Part shown: in pieces, positions 1-7,660 of the stretch | Numbering within the stretch: the first letter of the stretch is position 1 | Layout: the number at the start of each line of letters is the position of its first letter | Source of the DNA: Duganella sp. Root1480D1 | Lineage (GTDB): Bacteria > Pseudomonadota > Gammaproteobacteria > Burkholderiales > Burkholderiaceae_D | Assembly: GCF_001427305.1 (NCBI RefSeq) | Contig: NZ_LMFZ01000021.1 | Coordinates: 1-32,262 of the forward strand | Length of the DNA: 32,262 nt | Direction: 5' to 3' | Program-made: the position numbers and the translations under genes | Notes under the pieces: generated by a model | Told to the model about the DNA's origin: nothing | What the model saw: the letters and a program-made list of their open reading frames with translations, nothing else | Database searches by the model: none

Positions 1-44
1 GATGATAGTGCTGCAACCAGTGTGAAAGTAGGTTATCGTCAGGC
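1..44 (+). rRNA. rrf: 5S ribosomal RNA, 3' end only
   Basis: The first ~44 bases match the 3' part of a betaproteobacterial 5S rRNA. The recognisable pieces are GATGATAGTGCTGC near the start and GTGTGAAAGTAGG followed by TATCGTCAGGC at the end, which form helices IV/V and the 3' terminus. The rest of the gene and the 16S-23S part of the operon lie left of the window. The rRNA operon therefore reads on the plus strand into this window. The identification is by recalled sequence; the exact 3' end could be off by one or two bases. Confidence 0.9.
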
Positions 45-53
45 TCTTATTAG

Positions 54-87
54 AAAAGCCCGCTAGGCATATGCCAGCGGGCTTTTT
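54..87 (+). terminator. rRNA operon intrinsic terminator
   Basis: AAAAGCCCGCT pairs perfectly with AGCGGGCTTTT, and the enclosed GGCATATGCC extends the hairpin with one bulged A. A T-tract follows. It sits ten bases after the 5S 3' end. Because the stem is flanked by A and T runs, it can also end transcripts arriving on the minus strand from the regulator gene at 124-819. Confidence 0.88.
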
Positions 88-109
88 GCTTTTGCGCGTC
101 CAGGCCATC

Positions 110-124
110 ACTGGTTGGACCAGT
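110..124. promoter_or_regulatory. FadR/LldR-type operator, copy 1
   Basis: The perfect dyad ACTGGT-TGG-ACCAGT overlaps the stop codon of the GntR regulator gene. The TGGT-N3-ACCA core is the known recognition pattern of FadR-subfamily regulators such as FadR, PdhR and LldR. The same 14 bases occur in inverted orientation at 844-857, upstream of the regulator. Confidence 0.6.
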
Positions 125-819
125 TACGCTGCCTCCAGCTTGCCTGCCACGTAGTCGATATGTGCTTGCATCGCGGTGCGTGCGGCTTCCGGCCGGCGCG
201 CGCAAATGGCCTGGCAGATTGCGCGGTGTTGCTGCAATAGCTGGCCGGACACCTCGTCGTCCAGTGCCCGCAGGTTGGAGCCATTCAGCGTAATGTGTTC
301 GCGCAGAATCCCCAGTACGCTTGCATGCAGGTGCAGGAACATGCTGTTGTGCGATGCCAGTGCGATTGCCTCATGCAGCTCTGCGTCAAGCGCCGCTTCT
401 TTTGAGGCCTGTTCATCCAGCCGTGATTGTTCAAGTCCCGCCAGCAGCGTGCGGATGCCGGCATATTCTTCATCAGTGCCGCGCAGCGCTGCGTAATAGG
501 CGGTGGCGCCTTCCAGTACTCGGCGAAATTCCAGCACTTCGCTCAAGAGCACGGGATGATCCACGACCAGTTGCGCCCACGGCGATGAGGTGCCGGTGCG
601 TAGCTGGTCGCCCACGAACATGCCTGCACCTGGCCGACTGCGCAGCAGGCCGCGCGCCACCATCCTTTGCAGCGCCTCGCGTATCGTATTGCGCGACACC
701 GAAAATTGTTCGGCCAGCACGCGCTCCGACGGCAGCTTGGCATTGGCCGGATAGCGTCCATCCAATAGCGCCACTTCCAGTTGGCGTTGTACCTCTTCTA
801 CCAGCCCGCTTGTTTTCAT
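124..819 (-). CDS. lldR: FadR-type GntR transcriptional regulator of lactate use
   Basis: This is a 231-residue protein with an N-terminal winged helix-turn-helix (about residues 5-70, with LPSERVLAEQFSVSRNTIREAL) and a helical C-terminal FCD ligand domain. The FCD metal/ligand-site residues are consistent with ELHEAIALASHN and the later QQHRAI stretch. I chose the ATG at 819 because an AAGGAG ribosome site lies nine bases upstream; an upstream TTG at 852 would place the start inside an operator. It is divergent from lutACB-lldP, the usual position of a lactate-responsive repressor. Regulation of lactate genes is inferred from context; a related 2-hydroxy acid such as glycolate is the main alternative ligand. 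Confidence 0.85.
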   Translation of the reverse strand: MKTSGLVEEVQRQLEVALLDGRYPANAKLPSERVLAEQFSVSRNTIREALQRMVARGLLRSRPGAGMFVGDQLRTGTSSPWAQLVVDHPVLLSEVLEFRRVLEGATAYYAALRGTDEEYAGIRTLLAGLEQSRLDEQASKEAALDAELHEAIALASHNSMFLHLHASVLGILREHITLNGSNLRALDDEVSGQLLQQHRAICQAICARRPEAARTAMQAHIDYVAGKLEAA

Positions 820-843
820 CTTGGCGATCTCCTTTTGCGGCCC

Positions 844-857
844 CTGGTCCAACCAGT
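844..857. promoter_or_regulatory. FadR/LldR-type operator, copy 2
   Basis: CTGGT-CCA-ACCAG is a dyad in the divergent intergenic region between the regulator (start 819) and lutA (start 928). Its reverse complement shares 14 identical bases with the copy at 110-123, including the asymmetric centre. It touches the likely lutA -35 region, so binding here could repress both divergent genes. Confidence 0.65.
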
Positions 858-886
858 TTGCGGCGCCGCCGGCATGCGGGAATTAT
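858..886 (+). promoter_or_regulatory. Putative lutACB promoter
   Basis: TTGCGG (858-863) and AATTAT (881-886) are separated by 17 bases and lie about 40 bases before the lutA start. The match to sigma-70 elements is partial. The operator dyad at 844-857 abuts the -35 element. Confidence 0.35.
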
Positions 887-927
887 GGGACCTGTCGACG
901 GAATAAGCAAAACAGAGGAGACGCAGC

Positions 928-1740
928 ATGAGGCCCCGACACTATCCCGCGCTGGCAGACCAGCGCAACTTGCACGCATACCTGTTCGCCACCTGCGTGA
1001 TCGACTTGTTCATGCCCGAGGCGGGACTGGATGCAGTGCGCCTGCTTGAACATGAAGGCGTGACTGTGCATTTCCCGCGCGGCCAGAGCTGCTGCGGCCA
1101 GCCTGCCTACAGCAGCGGCAATCCTGAGCAGGCGCGCGCTGTGGTGCGCGCGCAGTTGGATTTGTTCCCGCAGCCATGGCCCGTGATCGTGCCTTCCGGC
1201 TCTTGTGCCGGCATGATGCGGCATCATTGGCCCGAGCTGTTCGACGACGATCCGGACGCTGCGGCCAAAGCGCGTGAGTTGGCGGGGCGGATCTATGAGT
1301 TGAGTGAATTCCTGCTGCACGTGCTGCATGTCGATTTCCAGGCTGCGCCTGCGCTGGCCAATGAACAGGTTGTGCTGCACACCTCTTGCGGCGCGCGCCG
1401 TGAAATGGGCACCAGGGAGCATGGCGTTGCATTGCTCGACGCCTTGCCTGGCGTGACGCGGGTGGAGCACAAACGCGAATCGGAGTGCTGCGGTTTTGGC
1501 GGCACTTTCTCACTCAAGCATCCCGACATTTCCGGCGCAATGGTCGCGGACAAGGTGGCCGCTGCTTGCGCAACGGGCTGCACCCGCCTGGTTTCGGCCG
1601 ACTGCGGCTGCCTGCTCAATATCGGTCATGCTGCGCGGCGCCAAGGGGCGCCACTGCAGGTCGAACACATGGCCAGTTTCCTGTGGCGGCGCCTTAACGG
1701 CCATGTCGCCGCAACGGAGCAGGAAGGCGGCGCCCAATGA
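928..1740 (+). CDS. lutA: Lactate utilisation iron-sulfur protein LutA (YkgE family)
   Basis: This 270-residue protein has two cysteine-rich CCG domains of the type found in heterodisulfide reductase and glycolate oxidase subunits. The first holds C23, the CCG at 55-57 and C93; the second holds C154, the CCG at 188 (ECCGFGG) and C226/C228. LutA is one subunit of the LutABC complex, which oxidises L-lactate to pyruvate in the cytoplasm. A strong GAGGAG ribosome site (915-920) precedes the ATG. The next gene starts within its last codons (ATGA overlap), so they are translationally coupled. The role in L-lactate oxidation is known for the family; it has not been shown for this protein. Confidence 0.9.
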   Translation: MRPRHYPALADQRNLHAYLFATCVIDLFMPEAGLDAVRLLEHEGVTVHFPRGQSCCGQPAYSSGNPEQARAVVRAQLDLFPQPWPVIVPSGSCAGMMRHHWPELFDDDPDAAAKARELAGRIYELSEFLLHVLHVDFQAAPALANEQVVLHTSCGARREMGTREHGVALLDALPGVTRVEHKRESECCGFGGTFSLKHPDISGAMVADKVAAACATGCTRLVSADCGCLLNIGHAARRQGAPLQVEHMASFLWRRLNGHVAATEQEGGAQ

Positions 1741-2438
1741 GCGGCATGGGTACCCGCGAGCGCATCCTGGGCGCTTTACGCATTGCTGCGCCGGCCCCAA
1801 TGCCGGATAGCAGCGAGCTCGAGGCGCGCATCAATCAGCATCATGCAAACGGCGACTTGCGCGGCGTTTCCCGGAAGCTGCTTGCTGGCGCGATGGAGCG
1901 CGTCATGACATCGGTCCGCACGGAAGTTTTATGCAGTGACGCTACGGGCTGGCCGGCGCTGTTGGCCGACAAGCTCGGGAAGGCCGGCGTGCAGCGCTTG
2001 CTGCTGGATCCCGCTACTGCCGAAGGTGCGGCGCTGGCCGCTGCGCTGCCAGCCGGCATGCAAGCGCTCCCGTTCTCGCAGCCGCTGGAAGCCTGGAAGC
2101 ATTCCTTGTTCTCTTCCGTGGATGCCGGCTTCACCGTGGCACGTTCCGGCATTGCCGCTACCGGTACGCTGGTGCTGGCGCCTGATCCAGGCACGCCGCG
2201 TAGCGTATCGCTGGTGCCCCCGCTGCATGTGGCGCTGGTCTATGCGAGCACGCTGCATGCCGACTTGCACGCAGCCATGCATGCCGAGCGCTGGAGCGCT
2301 GGCATGCCGACCAACCTGGTGCTGGTATCGGGCCCCTCAAAAACATCGGACATCCAGCAAACCCTGGCTTACGGAGCGCATGGGCCGGCCGCACTGTGGG
2401 TGGTCATTATCGATGATGTCAAGGAGGTGCAGGCATGA
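1737..2438 (+). CDS. lutC: Lactate utilisation protein LutC (YkgG family)
   Basis: This is a 233-residue LUD-domain protein. The conserved C-terminal signature SGPSKTSDIQ near residues 200-210 and the STGTL-like segment (IAATGTLVL, about 138-146) identify the LutC/YkgG family. Its start overlaps the lutA stop by four bases (ATGA), and its own stop overlaps the start of the next gene in the same way. The order here is A-C-B rather than the Bacillus order A-B-C. It carries no iron-sulfur cysteines and acts as a structural or assembly subunit of the lactate-oxidising complex; its exact biochemical role in the family is still uncertain. Confidence 0.9.
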   Translation: MSGMGTRERILGALRIAAPAPMPDSSELEARINQHHANGDLRGVSRKLLAGAMERVMTSVRTEVLCSDATGWPALLADKLGKAGVQRLLLDPATAEGAALAAALPAGMQALPFSQPLEAWKHSLFSSVDAGFTVARSGIAATGTLVLAPDPGTPRSVSLVPPLHVALVYASTLHADLHAAMHAERWSAGMPTNLVLVSGPSKTSDIQQTLAYGAHGPAALWVVIIDDVKEVQA

Positions 2439-3880
2439 ACGCGCGGCCAATACATTTTGTTTCGCCAGCAGACTTCCGCGAGCGCGTCAGCGATGCCTTG
2501 CAGGACCAAGCCCTGCGTTCCAGCATGCGCGGTGCGATGGAGTTCCTGCAAACCAAACGCAGCACGCAATTCCCGGACGCCGGCGAGCTTGAGCAGCTAC
2601 GCGACCTGAGCGAAGCGATACGCCAGCATGCATTGGCCAACCTGCCGGACCTGCTGGTGCAATTCGAAGCCAGCCTGCAAGCGCTTGGCGTGCACGTGCA
2701 CTGGGCCGGTACGGCAGGCGAGGCCAACGCCATCATTCACGGCATCGCGCAGCAGCACGGCGCGCGCAGCATCGTGAAGGGCAAGTCGATGGCGAGCGAA
2801 GAGGTGGAACTGAATCACTACCTGTCCGAGCGCGGCATCGATTGCGTGGAATCGGACATGGGCGAATACATCGTGCAGCTGGCAGGGGAAAAACCCTCGC
2901 ACATCGTCATGCCGGCCCTGCACAAGACTCGCGCCGAGATTGGCGCCCTGTTCGAGCGCCATCTGCCCGGCACGCCCTACACAGAAGACGTCGATACGCT
3001 GATCCTTGCCGGCCGGCGCTCGCTGCGCCAGAAGTTCGCGGACGCGGATATTGGCCTGTCCGGCGTCAACTTCGCCGCCGCCGATACCGGCACGCTATGG
3101 CTGGTGGAAAACGAAGGCAACGGCCGCTTGTCGACCACCGTGCCGGATGTGCACATCGCCTTGATGGGCGTGGAGAAGGTGGTGGCAAGGCTGGAGCACA
3201 TTGTGCCGCTGGCAAGCTTGCTGACACGGTCAGCCACCGGCCAGCCCATCACCACCTATTTCAACCTGATCACCGGCCCGCGTCGCGCCGGCGAACTGGA
3301 TGGCCCGCGCGAGATGCACGTGGTGCTGCTCGATAACGGGCGCACGCAAGCCTATGCCGACCAGCAGCTGCGCGCCACCTTGCAGTGCATTCGTTGCGGT
3401 GCGTGCATGAACCATTGTCCGGTCTATGAGCGCGTGGGCGGGCATGCATACGGCACCACTTATCCGGGGCCGATCGGCAAGATTATTTCGCCGCATTTGC
3501 TTGGCCTGGAGGAGACCGCCGACCTGGTGACGGCTTCCAGCCTGTGCGGCGCTTGTGCCGAAGTGTGCCCGGTGCGCATCCCCATCCCATCGCTGCTGGT
3601 GCGGCTGCGTACCGAGGCTAACCGCGATCCTGCGCAGCAGGTCGACCGTCCGCTGCGCGGCCAGGGCGCGAGCTTCAGCCGTGGCGAACGATTGGTGTGG
3701 CGTTTCTGGAGCGGCGCCTTTGCGCGCCCACCGGTGTATCGCTGGTTCCGCTGGCTGGCAACCCGGCTGCGTGCTTTCACACCCCCCGGTCAGCTGGGGT
3801 GGACCCGTCACCGCGAGCCGCTGGTGCCGGCTCGCCGCAGCCTGTCAGACCTGCTGCGGGAAAGGGGGCAGGCGGAATAA
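2435..3880 (+). CDS. lutB: Lactate utilisation iron-sulfur protein LutB (YkgF family)
   Basis: This 481-residue protein starts with a LUD domain (about residues 70-290) containing the ADTGTLWLVENEGNGR stretch. A bacterial ferredoxin-type segment follows, with two 4Fe-4S motifs: CIRCGACMNHCP near residue 318 and CGACAEVCP near residue 371. The arginine-rich C-terminal tail has the DUF3390 character typical of LutB. It is the electron-transfer subunit of the LutABC lactate oxidase and is translationally coupled to lutC by an ATGA overlap. No separate lactate dehydrogenase (lldD or dld) lies nearby, so LutABC is the only lactate-oxidising system in this window. Confidence 0.92.
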   Translation: MNARPIHFVSPADFRERVSDALQDQALRSSMRGAMEFLQTKRSTQFPDAGELEQLRDLSEAIRQHALANLPDLLVQFEASLQALGVHVHWAGTAGEANAIIHGIAQQHGARSIVKGKSMASEEVELNHYLSERGIDCVESDMGEYIVQLAGEKPSHIVMPALHKTRAEIGALFERHLPGTPYTEDVDTLILAGRRSLRQKFADADIGLSGVNFAAADTGTLWLVENEGNGRLSTTVPDVHIALMGVEKVVARLEHIVPLASLLTRSATGQPITTYFNLITGPRRAGELDGPREMHVVLLDNGRTQAYADQQLRATLQCIRCGACMNHCPVYERVGGHAYGTTYPGPIGKIISPHLLGLEETADLVTASSLCGACAEVCPVRIPIPSLLVRLRTEANRDPAQQVDRPLRGQGASFSRGERLVWRFWSGAFARPPVYRWFRWLATRLRAFTPPGQLGWTRHREPLVPARRSLSDLLRERGQAE

Positions 3881-3949
3881 GAATCGTTGTACACATTACG
3901 GCGCTTGCCGCCGGCATAAGAAGAATTTCATACCCTTGGAGGAGTACAA

Positions 3950-5662
3950 ATGCAAACCTGGAACCAGATTCATGCCCCATTGGGCAGCCTATGGCTGTCG
4001 GCCCTGGCCGCCGCCATTCCCATTATTTTCTTCTTCTTCGCGCTAGCGGCCTGGCGCCTCAAAGGCCACGTCGCTGCCGCCGTGACGCTGGCACTTTCGC
4101 TGGCGGTCGCGATCTTCTTCTATGGCATGCCGGTGCCGCAGGCGCTGGCCGCCGCAGCCTACGGCTTTGCTTACGGCATGTGGCCCATCGCCTGGATCAT
4201 TATCAGCGCAGTGTTCCTGTACAAGGTGGTTGAACGCACAGGCCAGCTCGAGATCATCCGCGCTTCTGTGGTATCGATTACTGACGACCAGCGCCTGCAG
4301 ATGCTGCTGATCGGCTTTTCCTTCGGCGCCTTCCTGGAAGGTGCGGCAGGCTTTGGCGCACCAGTGGCAATCACCTCCGCGCTGCTGGTCGGGCTGGGCT
4401 TCAACCCGCTTTATGCAGCCGGCCTGTGCCTGATCGCCAATACCGCGCCGGTAGCATTCGGCGCCATGGGCATTCCTATTATCGTGGCAGGGCAGGTCAC
4501 TGGGCTTGATGCGATGAACATCGGCGCCATGGCCGGCCGCCAGTTGCCGCTGTTGTCGTTGCTGGTGCCGTTCTGGCTGGTGTTCATGATGGACGGCAAG
4601 CGCGGCATCAAGGAAACCTGGCCCGCAGCGCTGGTGGCCGGTGGCAGTTTCGCCGTGACGCAGTACATCACCTCCAACTATATTGGGCCGGAACTGCCCG
4701 ACATTACCTCCGCACTGGTTAGCCTGGGTGCCCTGACCGGCTTCCTGAAGGTATGGCAACCGGCCAGCGCCAAGGCAGGCGCCCGCAGCGCCATTTCGAT
4801 GGGCGGCGGCACGGCGGCCATGTCGCCGTTCGGCGGCGCAGCTTCAGCCGGCACGGAGCCGCGCAGCCGCAGCAAATCGCCATACTCCACCGCGCAAACG
4901 GTACGCGCCTGGGCACCATTCGGCCTGCTGACCGCCGTGGTGACGGTATGGAGCCTGCCGCAATTCAAAGCGCTGTTTGCCGCCAAAGGTGCACTGGCCG
5001 GCACGGTGCTGAAATTCCATGTGCCATACCTGGACATGATGGTCGTCAAGATGGCGCCGATTGTCGCCGCGCCCAAGGCATACGAAGCGGTCTACAAACT
5101 GGACCTGATCTCGGCGGTTGGCACTGCGATCCTGATTTCCACCTTGCTGTCGATGGTCTTGCTGCGCTTTAGCCCAGGCAATGGCTTGCGTGCCTTGCGT
5201 GACACCGTGCGGGAACTGCGCCGTCCGGTGCTGTCGATTGGCCTGGTACTGGCGTTTGCGTTCGTCGCCAACTACTCGGGCATGTCGTCCACGCTGGCAT
5301 TGGTCCTGGCAGGCACCGGCGCGGCCTTCCCGTTCTTCTCGCCTTTTCTTGGCTGGCTGGGAGTGTTCCTGACCGGTTCCGATACTTCGTCGAATGCCCT
5401 GTTCTGCTCCCTGCAAAATACAACCGCGCACCAGGTCGGGGTCTCCGATACCTTGCTGGTGGCGGCGAACACCACCGGCGGCGTGACCGGCAAGATGATC
5501 TCGCCGCAGTCGATTGCCGTTGCCTGCGCTGCGACTGGCCTGGTCGGGAGGGAATCCGAATTGTTCCGCTTTACGCTCAAACATAGCCTTCTGTTTGCCG
5601 CCATCGTTGGCCTGATGACATTCTTGCAGGCCTATGTGTTTACCGGGATGGTGCCGCACTGA
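3950..5662 (+). CDS. lldP: L-lactate permease
   Basis: This 570-residue inner-membrane protein has at least twelve hydrophobic segments and family signatures of the LctP/LldP lactate:proton symporters. These include SFGAFLEGAAGFGAPVAIT (about residues 122-140) and FLTGSDTSSNALFCSLQ (about 471-487). A polar loop rich in Ala, Gly and Ser (about 270-310) looks like a cytoplasmic linker. A strong GGAGGAG ribosome site lies at 3938-3944. It is the last gene of the lut operon, 69 bases after lutB; no terminator or convincing promoter is visible in that gap. A hairpin terminator follows. The substrate could also include glycolate, which E. coli LldP and GlcA carry. Confidence 0.93.
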   Translation: MQTWNQIHAPLGSLWLSALAAAIPIIFFFFALAAWRLKGHVAAAVTLALSLAVAIFFYGMPVPQALAAAAYGFAYGMWPIAWIIISAVFLYKVVERTGQLEIIRASVVSITDDQRLQMLLIGFSFGAFLEGAAGFGAPVAITSALLVGLGFNPLYAAGLCLIANTAPVAFGAMGIPIIVAGQVTGLDAMNIGAMAGRQLPLLSLLVPFWLVFMMDGKRGIKETWPAALVAGGSFAVTQYITSNYIGPELPDITSALVSLGALTGFLKVWQPASAKAGARSAISMGGGTAAMSPFGGAASAGTEPRSRSKSPYSTAQTVRAWAPFGLLTAVVTVWSLPQFKALFAAKGALAGTVLKFHVPYLDMMVVKMAPIVAAPKAYEAVYKLDLISAVGTAILISTLLSMVLLRFSPGNGLRALRDTVRELRRPVLSIGLVLAFAFVANYSGMSSTLALVLAGTGAAFPFFSPFLGWLGVFLTGSDTSSNALFCSLQNTTAHQVGVSDTLLVAANTTGGVTGKMISPQSIAVACAATGLVGRESELFRFTLKHSLLFAAIVGLMTFLQAYVFTGMVPH

Positions 5663-5682
5663 CGCGACTACTTTTGGCGGAG

Positions 5683-5720
5683 GCCTGCCCTTGCGAACCG
5701 TAAAGAAGGCAGGCTTTTTT
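5683..5720 (+). terminator. Intrinsic terminator of the lut-lldP operon
   Basis: GCCTGCC (5683-5689) pairs with GGCAGGC (5708-5714) across an 18-base loop and is followed by TTTTTT. It begins 20 bases after the lldP stop codon. Confidence 0.75.
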
Positions 5721-5727
5721 CTTTCGA

Positions 5728-5745
5728 ATGTCTCAAATCAGACAT
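5728..5745. promoter_or_regulatory. Inverted repeat 1 upstream of the M4 protease
   Basis: ATGTCT-CAAATC-AGACAT is a perfect 6-bp dyad. The left part TGTCTCAA recurs as a direct repeat at 5758-5765. It probably forms a regulator site; the regulator is unknown. Confidence 0.45.
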
Positions 5746-5760
5746 ACAACAGAAAGTTGT
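5746..5760. promoter_or_regulatory. Inverted repeat 2 upstream of the M4 protease
   Basis: ACAAC-AGAAA-GTTGT is a perfect 5-bp dyad lying directly against inverted repeat 1. It may form a composite operator with it. The alternative is chance, since short dyads are common. Confidence 0.35.
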
Positions 5761-5777
5761 CTCAATTGGGAGAATGA

Positions 5778-5807
5778 TTGACTAGCTCCATGCAATCTAG
5801 CTAGTGT
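5778..5807 (+). promoter_or_regulatory. Putative protease promoter with overlapping inverted repeat 3
   Basis: ACTAGCT (5781-5787) and AGCTAGT (5799-5805) form a perfect 7-bp dyad with an 11-base spacer. A good -35 element TTGACT lies at 5778-5783, with a poor -10 (TAGTGT, 5802-5807) at 18 bases. The dyad therefore spans the spacer of a weak promoter, as expected for a regulated gene. Confidence 0.4.
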
Positions 5808-5872
5808 TGGTATTCGGCTCGGAAAAACCGGCCGGTAAAACACAACACCAACACGGGACTAATGGAGCACAC

Positions 5873-7600
5873 ATGAAGATTCGCAAGACCCTGATCGCGG
5901 CAGCGATCACCCTTGTAGCTGCACAAGCTGGCGCTGCCAGCATGATGGCCAGCCCAGTCGCATTCTCCGCGCAGGAGAAGGCACGCCTGCTGGCAACCCT
6001 GAACGGCGAGCGCGGCAAATTTGGCCTGGACACTGACCATGGCTACAGCATCGCCTCCCAGCATCCAGGCGCTTCCGGCCAGGCAATCAATCGCATGAGC
6101 CACACCTACAAGGGCGTGCGCATCTTCGAATCCGAGTCCGTAGTCGTGACCGACAAGGGCGGCAATATCGTTGGTGAATCGGTGACTGATCGCCGCGGCA
6201 GCCTGTCGGCCAAGCGTTTCGACGTGAAGCCAACCCTGTCCGGCAGCGCCGCAATCAGCAAGGCGATGGCAACCCTGCCAGCCGCTGCCGGCCACATCGA
6301 TCCGCCATCCGCTGAACTGATCATCTTCCCGGTCATGCAGACCGTGCGTGTTGCCGGCGCCGAAAGCAAGGCCGAAGCCGACCTGAACGCGCTGGACGTG
6401 AAAGACGTCGTCAGCAGCTACCAGCTCGCCTACCTGGTAAAAACCCGCATGACCAAGGGCCAGGAAGCGGTCTTCCACAATACCATCGTGAACGCCAGGG
6501 ACGGTAGTGTGCTGGACCAGTGGAGCATGGTGCAGAGCGTGGTTGGCACCGGCCATAGCCAGTACAACGGCGACGTGCCGATCCAGACCACCCTGTCCGG
6601 CACCACCTACCAGATGCTGGACTCCACCCGCGGTGTTGGCGGCCAGTTCGGCGGCATGGCAATCACCAATGCCAACCACGCTTCGACCTCCAACCCGACT
6701 CCCGGCGTGATCTACACCAACAGCACCAACGTCTGGGGCGATGGCCAGAACTACATCTCCGGCGGCAGCACCACCAACGCCAACGGCCAGACCGCCGCTG
6801 TGAACGCACTGTGGGGCCTGCAGAACACCTACGACACCATGAACAATGTGCTGGGCTGGAAGTCGCTGGACGGCAACAACACCGCGACCTACATCGCGGT
6901 ACACGTGGGTACCGCTTACGACAACGCCTTCTACACCGATACCTGCAAGTGCATGTACATTGGTGACGGCTCCAGCTTCTACAGCCTGGGTTCGATCGAC
7001 GTGATCGGCCACGAAATGGGCCACGGCGTGACCGCAGCGACCTCCAACCTGACGTACAGGGGCGAATCGGGCGGCCTGAACGAGTCGTCGTCCGACATCA
7101 ACGGCGAGGCAGTGGAAGCCTATGCCCGCAACGGCGGCACCGGCAGCATCATCAATGCAGGCAACGACTGGATGATGGGCAAGGAAATCTCGAAGACCGG
7201 CACCCCGCTGCGCTGGCTGTACAAGCCAAGCAAGGACGGCAAGAGCCCGAACGCATGGAGCACTTCCCTGAAGCGCCTGGATCCACACTACAGCAGCGGT
7301 CCTAACAACCGCATGTTCTACTTCCTGGCCATGGGTTCGAGCTCGGTGTCCACCAGCGACTACTACTCGCAGTACCTGGTACAGGCGCCGAAGAACATGA
7401 CCGGCATCGGCATCGACAAGGCTTACCGCATCTGGTTCAAGGCCAACACCACCAAGCTGACCTCCGGCTCGACGTATGCTGACGCACGTGCAGCGGTAGT
7501 CGCTGCAGCGCAGGAACTGTATGGCGTGGGCAGTGTTGAAGCCAAAGCGGCAATGCGCGCTTACGCTGCGATCAACGTGGGCGCCGACGTGGCCGAATAA
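5873..7600 (+). CDS. Secreted M4 (thermolysin-family) zinc metalloprotease
   Basis: This is a 575-residue preproenzyme. Residues 1-22 form a Sec signal peptide ending AGAA. A propeptide with an FTP-like segment (about 70-110) and a PepSY-like stretch follows. The catalytic domain has the zinc motif HEMGH (H380, E381, H384), the third ligand E404 in GGLNESSSD, and H472, which matches the thermolysin active-site histidine. The ATG at 5873 follows GGAG by five bases; a longer in-frame start at 5804 is ignored because it would hide the signal peptide. It stands alone between two terminators and is probably a nutritional exoprotease. Paired cysteines (358, 360) may form a structural bond. Confidence 0.93.
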   Translation: MKIRKTLIAAAITLVAAQAGAASMMASPVAFSAQEKARLLATLNGERGKFGLDTDHGYSIASQHPGASGQAINRMSHTYKGVRIFESESVVVTDKGGNIVGESVTDRRGSLSAKRFDVKPTLSGSAAISKAMATLPAAAGHIDPPSAELIIFPVMQTVRVAGAESKAEADLNALDVKDVVSSYQLAYLVKTRMTKGQEAVFHNTIVNARDGSVLDQWSMVQSVVGTGHSQYNGDVPIQTTLSGTTYQMLDSTRGVGGQFGGMAITNANHASTSNPTPGVIYTNSTNVWGDGQNYISGGSTTNANGQTAAVNALWGLQNTYDTMNNVLGWKSLDGNNTATYIAVHVGTAYDNAFYTDTCKCMYIGDGSSFYSLGSIDVIGHEMGHGVTAATSNLTYRGESGGLNESSSDINGEAVEAYARNGGTGSIINAGNDWMMGKEISKTGTPLRWLYKPSKDGKSPNAWSTSLKRLDPHYSSGPNNRMFYFLAMGSSSVSTSDYYSQYLVQAPKNMTGIGIDKAYRIWFKANTTKLTSGSTYADARAAVVAAAQELYGVGSVEAKAAMRAYAAINVGADVAE

Positions 7601-7620
7601 GCCGCGCACCCCGCACAAGA

Positions 7621-7649
7621 ACCGCCAGGGCGACCTGGCGGTTTTTTTT
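7621..7649 (+). terminator. Intrinsic terminator of the M4 protease gene
   Basis: ACCGCCAGG pairs perfectly with CCTGGCGGT around a GCGA tetraloop (7630-7633), and eight T residues follow. It separates the protease from the convergent retron gene that ends at 7661. On the minus strand the trailing T-run is weak, so it is mainly a plus-strand terminator. Confidence 0.92.
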
Positions 7650-7660
7650 CGCGCTTGCGC

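Noticed and set aside
820..852. Upstream TTG start for the lactate regulator
   Set aside because: It lies inside the operator and lacks a ribosome site. The ATG at 819 has AAGGAG at a good distance.
3881..3949. Separate promoter or terminator between lutB and lldP
   Set aside because: The GC-rich stretch TTGCCGCCGG does not form a stem with a T-run, and no paired -35/-10 is convincing. Joint transcription is simpler.
5801..7618. 605-residue minus-strand frame opposite the M4 protease
   Set aside because: It is the mirror of the protease coding sequence. The protease has signal peptide, HEMGH and a terminator on the plus strand.
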